NCBI GenBank assembly: GCA_022592435.1
Contig: JABYQS010000052.1
Span: 1 to 64,000, forward strand
From: Cerioporus squamosus
Taxonomy: Eukaryota; Basidiomycota; Agaricomycetes; Polyporales; Polyporaceae
DNA: 64,000 nt
Direction: 5' to 3'
The notes under the pieces are model-generated. The model worked only from the letters and a program-made list of their open reading frames with translations, was not told the DNA's origin and did no database searches. Below, piece after piece: positions 42,709 to 53,470 of this stretch. Each line of letters begins with the position of its first letter. Position 1 is the first letter of the stretch. Made by a program: the position numbers and the translations under genes.

Positions 42709-45700
42709 ACGTTGACCGTGGCTGCCGACTGCGGGCAATGGCCATCTTCCGCTCGCCAGCAAGCTTGTTGATGGAGTTCATGAGGTCGCTCCTCCGTAGC
42801 GGCTCTGCAAAGGATGTAAGTCTCGTCAACCAGCGACAACAACTCCCGTGCAACACTCACTCGTTATGTGGTCGTCCATACCGGCCTGCAAACACCTCTC
42901 ACGGTCACCAATCACTGCAGAATATTAGTCAGCCCAGGTAAAAGTGCAGTCACTTTGAGAGTACGTACTTGCGTGTGCGGTCAGCGCGATGATAGGCGTA
43001 GGCTCCAGACCGTGCGTCTGTTCGTACGTACGAATGAGCTCGGTCGCCTCCATGCCGCCCATGAACGGCATCGACACATCCATCTGTAACGACAAGGTTA
43101 GCCTTCGAAACCAGCAAACGCGCACACCGGCTCGAAGCATAAGCACGACCAAGGCACTAGAACTCTAGACGCACCAAGATGACATCGAATGGCCGGTTCC
43201 TCTGCACGCGCGCCTTGAATGCATCCACGGCAAGCTGTCCGTTCTCGGCGATCTCGACCTGGTGCCCGTACTTCTCGAGGATCTTCACCGCCAACTTCTG
43301 GTTCACCAGGTTGTCCTCGGCGATCAGGATGTCGTACGGCACGTCGTTCTCGGCCACCACGGGTGTGACCGTGTTAGACTCTAACGCCGAGATCAGCGCA
43401 GAGGCCAGGTCCTGCTCGGACACCGGCGTCGTGATTTGCGAGGAAATGCCGTTGTCCAGGCACCATTTGACTGTATGCAAAAGTTAGCAGGATGCTCGCC
43501 ATGTGAAAGGGTGTACATAATGGCACTCACGGTTCAAGCGTGGACATGATTCCTACGCGCGCGGTTATAAGACGTAAGCAACATAACTTGTACGATAGGG
43601 CGACAGATTGCACGTACTGGTGATAGCAGAACGATGGGGATGTACCGCAAATGCTCATGCTCGCGCAGGTTCTCAGTCTATCACGGCGCCCGTCAGTACC
43701 CCAATCCTCCACGAAAAGACACGACCGGACAACCACGTACCACACTCAGCGAGTCCACGACGATGGTATCAATGTGCGGGCACGTCGTCTTATCGGCGAC
43801 CTCGGCGACGGAGTGCACCACGTACGGCCGGAGGCCGAGCTCGAGCACACGCTGGACGACACCCGTGCGGTCGAAGAGGGTATCCACGAACAGAATGCTC
43901 CGCTTCTGGAACGGCTGCATCTTGGCCAGCGTCGCCTCCATCGAGAGCGGGCTGATTTGGGAGGTGATGGTGAAGAAGAACTTGGAGCCGTTCGAGACCT
44001 CGGACTCGACCCACATGTTACCCAACATGAGCGTGACGAGTCGCTTCGAGATGGATAACCCGAGACCAGTACCGCCGTATTCCTAGAGGGAGACGATCGT
44101 CGTTCAAAAGCCACTTCACGGGAGGCAGGGATGTGTGACTTACGCGTGTCGTCGAACCGTCCGCTTGACAGAAGGTGTCGAAGATCATCGTCAACTTGTC
44201 CTTCGCAATACCAATACCCGTATCCGAGACGCAGAACTCGAGGGTGACGTGCATGTCGTCCTTGGCGAGCAGCCTGCAGCTGAGCGCGACGTGACCCTTC
44301 CGGGAGACCTTCGACGGCGTGAACTTGATCGCGTTGCCGACCAAGTTCGTGATGACCTGACGTAACCTGAGCGAGTCACCAATGAGCTGGTCGGGGATGT
44401 CGGGGTCAACGTCGTAGGTGAGGTCGAGCTGGTTCTGGGATGCCCGGACGACTAAGGTCTTGAGGATACCGAACACAGTCTGGCGGATCGAGTACGACAC
44501 TTGCTCCATCGTCATCCGACCGGCTTCGACTATAGTACGGAGGGCATCAGCCGTCATCCCAGGCAAGAACACGAGCAGTGATGAACGTACTCTTCGAGAT
44601 ATCCAAGATGTCGTCAATGATCAACAATAAGGAGCGGGCCAAGCTGTGGACTAAGAGCAGGTTCTCGCGCTGCGACCGGTTGAGGTCGGAATCTAACGTG
44701 AGCTCCGTCATACCGATGATACCGTTCATCGGCGTCCTGTATAGCACGAGCATGATCAGCACCTTACAACCGTACGGCTAAGTTGCGGGGTCGACTCACC
44801 TGATCTCGTGCGACATGTTGGCCAAGAACTCGGACTTGGACCTGTTCGCCAACTCGGCAGCCTCCCTCGCGGCGGTGTTCTTCTGGATCGAATCGCGCAA
44901 GTTCGACACCATCTGGTTGATCTGGGTCTTCAACGAGTCCATTTCACCGCTCGCCTCGACCGTGATGAACCGCGAGAAGTCGCCGTCCATAGCCGCTGCA
45001 GAGATCTGGGCGAAACCTCTCACTTGCGTCGTCAAGTTGCTCGCCATCGTGTTGACGGACATCCTACACAAGTACAAGCGCTGTCAGCATCGCACGCACA
45101 TAGGGAGGATGGGGAAAGGGATAACATACGTAATCTCTTGCCAGATACCCTCGACGTTGCCGACCTCGGCCTGACCACCGAGCTTTCCTTCTGTACCGAC
45201 CTCCCGAGCCACCTTTTTCACTTCCGCGGCGAAGATGGCCAACTGGTCAATCATACTGTTGATGGTGTTGACGAGGTCGAGGATTTCTCCAGAGACGGGT
45301 ACGCCCGTGACCTTCTGCGTCAAGTCTCCCTTCGCGACCGCACGCGTAGCCAGGGCGATAGTCCGTACTTGTAACGTCAACTGCACAAGCACCCGTTAGA
45401 CCTGATAATAACGTGAGAAGGAGGAAGAGGGCACATACGTTAGCAGCCATGACGTTGACATTGTCCGTCAAGTCCTTCCAGGTACCGCCGACGTTGCTGA
45501 CCTGCGCCTGACCGCCCAACAGACCCTCGGTTCCGACCTCCTTCGCGACACGAGTGACCTCGTCGGCGAACAGGCTCAAACTCTCAGTCATGCCGTTCAC
45601 GGTCTCCTTCAAGTCGAGCATCTCTCCGCGCACGTCGACCGTGATACGCTTCGTCAAGTCTCCGCCAGCGACGGCCTTCGTGACCTCGGCGATCGACCGT

Positions 45701-47954
45701 ACCTGGTTCGTCAAGTTCATGGCCATCAAGTTGACGTTGTCTGTCAAGCCCTGTTCGCCCGGTGCCGCGTCAATCGCATGGTTCCTCGATTCGTAAATCG
45801 GATAGGAAAACGCACCTTCCATACGCCTTGGACGTCCGGTACAGATGCCTGACCACCCATGATACCCTCGGTTCCGACCTCCAAGGACACACGCGTGACC
45901 TCGCTGGCCAATGTGGACAACCGGGCCACCATCTGGTTGACAGTCGTCTTCAGGTCGAGCATCTCACCCTGCACGTCGACGTTGACCGTTCGGCTCAAGT
46001 CACCGTTCGCGACAGCCTTCGTAACCTCGGAGATCGACCGCACTTGATCCGTCAAGTTCGTGGCCATTTTCTGCAGAACGTTGTTCGTTAGTCTCTCTGC
46101 TATGACGATTACGGAGAATGAGTTCGCGAGGCATGACACGTACGTTGACATTCCTGGTCAAATCCGCCCAAGTGCCCTGGACACCCTCGACGCGAGCCTG
46201 ACCACCGAGTATACCCTGGGTACCGACTTCCAACGCGACACGCGTGACCTCGGATGCGAACGCGCTCAACTGGTCCACCATGGAGTTGACCGTGCGCTTC
46301 AACGTGAGCATCTCGCCCTCGACCTCGATGTCGATCTTCTGCGTCAAGTCACCGCGGGCGACAGCGGTCGTGACCTTGGCGATGGATCGCACTTGATCCG
46401 TCAAGCTCGAACACATTCGATTAACCTATCGTCCCCGACGTCAAGGATGGACGCCTAATCAGCCCAATTCAATATCGGCGATAGGGGGGAGACGACTTAC
46501 GTTACGCGTCAACTCTAGCCATACTCCCTCGACGTCCGGTACGTGTGCCTGTCCACCCAACTGTCCTTTGGAACCGACCTCCATGGTTACTCTTGTGACT
46601 TCTGCCGCTAACGCTCTAAGCCGGACCACCATGCCATTGACCGTGTTCTTGAGTTCTAGTATTTCGCCGCGAGCGTCGACTTCGATTTGCTTGGACAAAT
46701 CGCCCAATGCGACAGCTTTGGTGACCTTTGCGATGGACCGTACCTGGTTCGTCAAGTTCGCCGCCAATTTGTTGACAACACCCGTGAGCTCGCGCCATGT
46801 GCCTTCAACGTCCAGAACGAGTGCCTGACCGCCCAATTTGCTGCGTCGATTGTTCAGCCATCGAATCGCGTGCGTCACGTCGGACGTGAATTGCGCATGT
46901 AGGGAAGACTTACCCTTCCGTACCGACTTCCTGAGATACACGAGTGACTTCCTTCGCGAACTGGCCGAGTTTGTCTACCTGTTGCGGGGAGGGATCAGCG
47001 CCGGCGCTCCGTCAAGCGAGAGTCAATCAAACGCACCATAGCATTGATGACGTCCTTGAGCTGGATCATGACCACGCCCTGCACGGGCACCGTGATCTTC
47101 TGGGACAAGTCTCCACGAGCGACTGCGTTACAGACGCGCGCGACATCCTGAACCTGGGTCTTTAACAGTTTGAGCTCGTCGACCGCGCTCATGCCGGACT
47201 CGAACGCCGCCGCGGCAAGAGGGCCGGGCGGGACAACGAGGGGAGAAGAGATGTCGCCAGAAGTCATGTTCACAATCTTGGAGATGGTGGCCGTGTCCGT
47301 GATGATTCTGCCGCAACCGGGGCACGACACATGGTCGGCCTGGACCGAAGGAGGAGCTGAAGAGACGCTAGGGTTGTTCGTGATGCCCGCAGAGCGGCGG
47401 ATCTTGTCCAGGGGGTTCACAACGCCGTCGAGGTTGATGGTCATACCGTTGGGGGTGCGTCCCGTGCCGTGACCGGTCGACACAGGGTGGGGGGTGGGCT
47501 CGCTGCTGCTATCATCGCTGATGCTGTCAGACATTTCGACGTCCTTCAGGGACTCGTCGAGCGTGCCCGGGATGCTCTCGACGGAGCTCGTGGGGGTGAA
47601 AAAGGGAGACACTGACGATGAGCGGTTGGCAAAAGTGCTGGAGTCCGCGAAGGTGGTGTCGCTGAGTGACGAACCGGAGGAGGACATAGGAGGGCTGTCG
47701 CCGACGCTCCGTCGCTTCTTGGACTCTGGGCCACAATTCTCTGCGGCACGGATGGAGTTCAAGGCCTCTTCCGCTGTCCACATGCGACGGGCCATTGCGC
47801 TGAGGGAGCGGTGGATGCTCTCGATCTGCCAATCGGTCGGGCCGTCATATTTGGGGATGGGCGTCGGGAGTGATGGACCGAGCTCGTAGACGGACAAGAG
47901 AGCGACGAGGTGGGTAAAAAAGGGATGTTGGGAATGTTGTGGAACGGACGCCAT
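42674..47954 (-). CDS. NIK1: Group III hybrid histidine kinase (Nik1/Os-1 type) with seven HAMP repeats
   Basis: Cytosolic osmosensing hybrid kinase that feeds the Ypd1-Ssk1-HOG MAP-kinase pathway; fungal orthologues are needed for fludioxonil action. Exon 1 (47037-47954) has a serine-rich N-terminus and the first HAMP. I count seven HAMP units by their GDL/GDF motif and six copies of the LGGQA/MGGQA linker, between about 47110 and 44900. The H-box ([16 protein letters not shown]) is split by an intron after Arg; the histidine codon is 44808-44810. The ATPase domain shows [36 protein letters not shown] degenerate receiver-like domain follows, then a true receiver with [12 protein letters not shown] and the phospho-acceptor Asp at 43078-43080 in [11 protein letters not shown]. 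The last exon ends [10 protein letters not shown] to LLREFR. I expect roughly 1,350-1,400 residues in about 16 exons. No break seen. Confidence 0.93.
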
Positions 47955-48125
47955 CGTCGCTGGTGGCGGCGGCGACGACTGGCAAAGGGTCGGGGACGAC
48001 GAGCGCGACGGCGGGGAGGGAAAGAGCGATGTCCAGGACCGGCTCAATTATCTTACATATTCTCAGCAGACCGTGAGATACTTGATTGACTTATACGCGC
48101 TCCACACTGACTTATCATCGGCGCT

Positions 48126-51115
48126 CGACAATAAGCAACCATAAGTCGAGTTGATTGCTCGCGCAGACATGTCTCAGACTTTGTCTACTCCTCCACGGCA
48201 GCTCAGACTGTATCATTTCGCACTGGCCCTGCGCATCTAGCTCTTTTGCTGACGGTGCCAAGGCAGAGCTCAAGGCCAGGTCAGCAGGAATTCGCGCGCG
48301 CCGAGGCTATCAGAGTTCCAGGGGACAGCTTACTTCCGCTCGACGCCCGTACACCTCTTCCGTATGTTTTCGAACATCGGCCGTGCTCGTCTCCGACGAC
48401 AGTTAGAACGCATACTCATTCGCATGCACTCGTCTAACCTCTGTATTAGATCACCTCACATAACGTCGCCGCACCGTCGGCGCATGTCCTGTGGCGCAGC
48501 ACGTCCCTCTTCGCCGGTGCCTCATTCCGTGAGCGTCCTCTTGCAAATCGGCGACTTGAGCATCTCAATCTCTACCTATCCTGGCCTGACGGATTGTCTG
48601 TATGATCAAGTGAATCTGCTCCTTTGTGCTCGCTGTCAGGAAGGAAAGGCAATCGCTCTCATCCTACCACGTCGGACTCCGGACACCGCAGTACTGCCGA
48701 GATGCAGTCGCAGCTGCCTGCAGGCCATGCCGAGGTGGATCGTGCATTGGTTTCGGCCTCCCATCATCGCCAAAAAAATCGCAGCTCCATCGCTTGCCAA
48801 GCCGGCCACATTTTCGACTGCAACGGAAACTCCACATACCTGCTGCAAGTGCGGATGACTCTGAGTGCCGTGCGGGTGCCTCGTTGACTGGGAAACGACC
48901 CGATGACGGTACGCTATCCATCCCTTGTAAAGTTGTCCTTACTCACTTACAACTAGCCTTAGGCAACACACTTCTAGATCTGGGGCTTTGGTAGGCTTTT
49001 TGCATTTGGTCACAGTGGTTGTCGGAGTCGCTACAGGTTCTCTCAACACACCGGAATGACGACTCGGACACAAGCTCATCAAAAAGCGGATTCTTCGACA
49101 ATTCCCCCTGTAGATATCTTAAAGCCTGTTCGGCGAACCGAAAGGCAGTGCTCGAGAATCAACTGCGCCGACACGCATGTCGCATGCCACATGGACATCG
49201 CCATTGCGCAGAGGAGCGGACATCCTCTCGAGTCTCCAATGTCGACGGGGAACGACCCCATGACGGTCGGTGCGCTATACTTGCGCCATCCATCCTTGCA
49301 CTGACTCGACTCTCACTTACAGAGCTTGTCGCCAAGGTGTCATATGCGACTGGGCAGGGGCTTGGTCAAAGTACTTGTGTTGTACAGTAGCTTCAGGTTC
49401 TCTCAACGCACCGGATTAACGACTCGGAAACAAGCTCATCAAGAAGCCGATTCTTCGAGAATCCCTCCTGCAAATACTTATTCTCAGGCCTGTTCGAACC
49501 GAAAGGCAGTCCCCGCGCAGAGGAGCCCACATCCTCGGACCCCGCCAACGTCGACGTCGACGGCGACCCTCACGGAACACAGGACCGTCCTCCGGATAGC
49601 GACGTCCTCCGTTGAACATTCCGTCTTCGCAAATCGCCGCCGAGCGGCCTTCCCGAGCCTCCGCGAATTTTGCAGCGTCCAAACGCCGGTGAGGCTTAGC
49701 GGATGCCGTACAGCAGATCGGAGTCGCCCGTCAGGCACCACGTCAGATGGGCATGCTACGACCGCTCGCAGTGGCCTGCGGCGATCACTCAGTCCTAGGT
49801 AGTCAGAGCTTACTCCCGTTGTTGGATACGAACTGGCACTAGTGGTATGCGCATTCTCTCTCTCGCCTGCCCACTTCTCGCCCTGGTCCTAGTAAGTCGA
49901 TTAACTGTTTGACATGTGCTGTGGCTCAATGTTCCTGTAGGTGCTGAAGTATTGCCTTGAGGCATGCAAGTCAGTACTTCGCACTCCAACCCACACATCC
50001 CCGCTATCCTTGAGGCAATCACCGCCGCTCGGGCCCCGCTGCAAGTTCGCTCGCTGGCGATAGCGAAGATCGCTCATGTACACCTCGCGGCATCCATGCA
50101 CTGCCCAAAACGTAACGCAACAAGAGTACAGAACTTACGTATGTCCGAGCACTGTCGCGTGCGCGATAGCCCAAGCTCGGATCGCGAAGGCCTCGGAGCG
50201 TGTTCATCACTCCGAGTCCGTCCCGCTACCAAGACGGAACAGTGTGAGTGATCGGACGGCATCCGGACATGTGGTGAACACATACCCAAGGACAATCGTC
50301 GCGGGCTATCCCGACTCCTGGAGGCTGGGGCATACCTGCCGACTGCATCAACTGCTCTACGACCCGCCCGTAAGTCAACATCAGCAAGCAGTGAGCACCC
50401 ACCTCCCGCTACACTCAAGTGCTAACTTCTCCAACGCACTGTCCGGGGTCTTCGGTGATCGGAACGTCGTCCGACATCCCGAGTCGAGCGCAGCTGGAGA
50501 ACTGGCAACAGGTCAGCTGGCCTCCAGCGCAAGGAACCGCGAACACAGGAAGCCGCGCCTCGATGCAGATAAGTAGCCCCTCCCGTTTCAATCTGTGGGC
50601 GACAGCCTATCGCGAGAGTCCCCTGGAGCCTAGCAAGGGATGGTCGGCCACGCACGATGAGCGTTCGGAAGAGACGGCAAGTCCGTCAGCGGATGCGGCG
50701 GAGGGCGAGGATCAGCGGGGAGTGCTAGTGGCAGGCAGGTCGTCTCCGAGCCTTGAGCCGTGGAAGTGCGCTCCGCTGAGCCGTACCCGGCGACAACGAA
50801 GACCCGCATGTGCCCCGTGCCAGTGCACGCGCACCGGGGACACTGAGCCTCGGGCGCGCAGCTCGCTCGGGCTGGGAGATCGACTTGCTGCATGAAGTGC
50901 CGAGGTCCCGCATGCCGCAGACTGGGTGCCGAGCGTCCGCAGCCCGGGGTGGTTGAACAGGCCGCGAAGCTTCGTCAATGGGATAGGTTTTTCGAGGTTC
51001 CCAGACATGCGGCGGACTGATAGCCCGGTGACCAGGCACCGTGCTACGTTTGGCCTGCAGCGAGCGTATTCGCTGGGCACGACCCGGACTCGTCTGCCCG
51101 CCTGCGACTGCGCGC
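48126..51115. repeat. Duplicated segment, copy A
   Basis: Starts near CGACAATAAGCAACCATAAG and ends near CGACTGCGCGCGAGAGA. The same sequence, in the same order and orientation, recurs at 58133-60440. Long stretches are almost identical, for example 50150-50990 against 59446-60200. Copy A is longer, mainly because of an internal 360-bp tandem repeat and about 300 bp near 49500-49860 that copy B lacks. ORFs within it differ between copies by stops and shifts, so I doubt coding function. No terminal inverted repeat or target-site duplication is evident. It begins 172 bp upstream of the NIK1 start codon. Confidence 0.88.
49034..49700. repeat. Internal tandem repeat of copy A, period 360 bp
   Basis: CAGGTTCTCTCAAC occurs at 49034 and 49394. 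Both are followed by ACTCGGA(C/A)ACAAGCTCATCAA, a GATTCTTCGA patch, an AGCCTGTTC/GGCCTGTTC patch and CCGAAAGGCAGT. Copy B (near 59020) has a single, more diverged version. Confidence 0.8.
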
Positions 51116-52644
51116 GAGAGACGTGCGACTATGACGCGTGCGTGGTGTGGAGATCGACAAGGAGGGATGCACCAGATACCAGTCGGGCATGCACGGTGTC
51201 GGCCTTATAAGGGGCAGATCTCCCAGATACATCGAGTGCCTCAGTCTTGTTCATAGCTCTCTCTTGCAGCTGCACTGGGTATGTTCATAGCTCTCTCTTG
51301 CGCACGGATTGGGCCGCAGATTTGGATAGGGTTGGGGACCGGGGCAGGAGGCGAGCAGTTGTGACACAGGGTGTTCGGGAAAGAATGAGCGGTTATATTC
51401 CTTCCATGTATCTAGTACAGAAGCTACAATATATCCTACTTCGACTACATGTACGCGCACACGATCAGAGCCTTGGATGAGCGACAAAGGACATCCGCGA
51501 TCACGAGCGCTTAGGTTTCCATATCTGGGACGGCTGCGCAGACTGGGACCAGCTGCCCACTCTTCAACTCGTACCGCCACCTCACCATCCCGCATGCTAG
51601 CTGAATCGTCTACCGCCGACCTCCTGCACGCTCCTGAGGCTGCGCCTGTGACTGGACCACTCTGCAGGCGACCAACACAGCGACCACATTCTGTCGCAGG
51701 AGACGCGGCGGCGGAATCCAGATAGTCTGCAGGAGATACATCAGCATTTGGGAGGATCGGGAGCACAAAGACAGGACGGCGAGAGGTAAGCAGCACATGG
51801 ATCTCGTTGGAACTGACCGTCTCTTCCAAACAGTGCACGCACAGCGGTCCTCGAGAAGAACCAGGAGACGTGTCCGGGAGACTCAGCGGCCGGGCCGACG
51901 CGACCCCGCTAAGACTCGTAACTTCACAAAGATCAGACGCGCGGACAGCAGAGGGAGGGCACTCAATGGCGGACGTACACACCTAGCGAGGGGAGTGCTA
52001 CAGCTGGGAGACACCCGGAAGGCCATGGACGGCGCATCGAAATGTCCCCGGGAGACCTCGTGAGCATCGACGCGGCGCCGCCGGGACCAGACATGTGGAC
52101 ATAGAGGGGAGGGGAATGGATTGAGGAGCAATGTGCGCCGATGAGCAGCCCGGGACCCTGTGGATGATGCGCTGTGACGCACCTGGGAGACCTCATCAAG
52201 TCGATGCGGTGTCCCTGGGAGCGTGCATATGCAGGTGTGAGACATGCGCACGTAGACAGGAGAGGATAGAACGTACTTACATGACACCGGAGCTCTCTGT
52301 CCTGCAACGTCAGGGCTCCTCAGCTGCGGAGGACGCCGATGCTCAGTACTTGGTATGGTGAGCTGTTACGTAGACTGTATCAGTACCCGGCACGCCGGGA
52401 AGAGTACACATTGAGCGACACACCTCCATTGTTGAGCGCGTGAACTGTTTGAGTGCCGGGCTGGTGGAAAGCGAGAGCAAGCGGAGCAATGTGGAGAGTG
52501 GGAGTGGCGGAATCTGTGGCTTGTGAACGTAAGATGCTTGGCCGAAGCCTCGCCGAACCACCGGTATCGCATCGGATTCACGAGGGATAGACACAGAAAT
52601 GTTGAGATGAGCATTGAGCATGTAAAGTGAACAGCATGAACAAA
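51116..52644. other. Gene-poor DNA with a short direct repeat
   Basis: No gene recognised. The 20-mer TGTTCATAGCTCTCTCTTGC occurs at 51248 and again at 51282 (period 34). Open frames overlap on both strands without family motifs. Confidence 0.5.
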
Positions 52645-53470
52645 CTACTCGCAATCAGATATAGGATCATCGGACAGCTCTCCCTCGCCAATGTCCCGCC
52701 AGACACCATTGTGCCAGATCATGCGCACTCCCCACCGGGTGACCATCGGCGGCAGGTCCTCCTCAGCAACGTCCACCGAGGGCTCTCCGTCCTCCTCATC
52801 CGAGACCACCTTCGCGCTCTTTGGGCCGTTGCGCTCGTAGCGAGGCTGCGTGAGTCGATCGTTCTCGGCGACATGCGAAACACGGCGCCCGATGTTGCTG
52901 TACTCGTATCTGGGTGCGCGCACAGGGAAGAGAGGACCGGGGCAGGCATGCGACGCGTCTGACCGCGCCGCTCGAAGCTCCTCCGGTGTTGCTGCAACGA
53001 AACGAAGCTCTGGTGGCTCGGACGGTCGTCCAGGGTCCCTCTGGCAGAGACGGATGAGCTCCCGGATGTCGCTCATGGTCACCGGGCCATCGCTGAAGTT
53101 CTGGAAGGGTATGTGTGGCGGCCAGCCGACGAGCTTGATGCCGAACCGAAGGAAGACCTTCGCGCAGAACGACGTGATTGCGAACTGCATCTTCGCATCA
53201 CGGACACCCGTCTGCTCGGCTGGAGAGACAGTCAGTACACACTAGGAGCCAAAAACCAGAAGTGTACGCACCGATTGCCTTGTCGAGCAAGCTCCGAAGC
53301 TGGCCTCTTGCTGCGCTCGACTTGCTGGAGTATGCGCGGTCTGGCGGCTGCGCTGGACGAGCAGGAGCCGGTCGAGGGTACGGCTTGAAGGACAGCGGGT
53401 GGGAGACGAATTGGAGGGGCCGTCGGGCGGCGGGCATAGGGTGGTAGTCACGAAGGGAGAGAAGGGGCAT
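52645..53470 (-). CDS. Basidiomycete-type hypothetical protein (GIKLVGWP family)
   Basis: Two exons, 53272-53470 and 52645-53219, joined by a 52-nt intron with GTGCGT donor and CTCCAG acceptor; the product has 257 residues. The first exon is proline and arginine-rich. The second starts EQTGVRDAKMQFAITSFCAK and contains FLRFGIKLVGWPPHIPFQNF. I recall this K-x-x-G-I-K-L-V-G-W-P-x-x-I-P-F signature, with the downstream ELRFV block, from large families of unknown function in polypore genomes. The C-terminal part has NDRLTQPRYERNGPKSAKVV followed by acidic residues and ends WHNGVWRDIGEGELSDD. An upstream minus-strand frame (FLMHLLDWLAQCGSVEYVVA, near 53600) looks like a further 5' exon, so the start may be earlier. 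Function unknown. Confidence 0.55.

Noticed and set aside
43651..44086. Plus-strand ORFs of 115-150 residues across the kinase receiver region
   Set aside because: Antisense shadows of the NIK1 exons.
50076..50576. Conserved protein encoded by both duplicated copies (about 162-166 residues)
   Set aside because: The frame is open in both copies because the DNA is nearly identical. It starts at different places, crosses splice-like sites and has no family motif.
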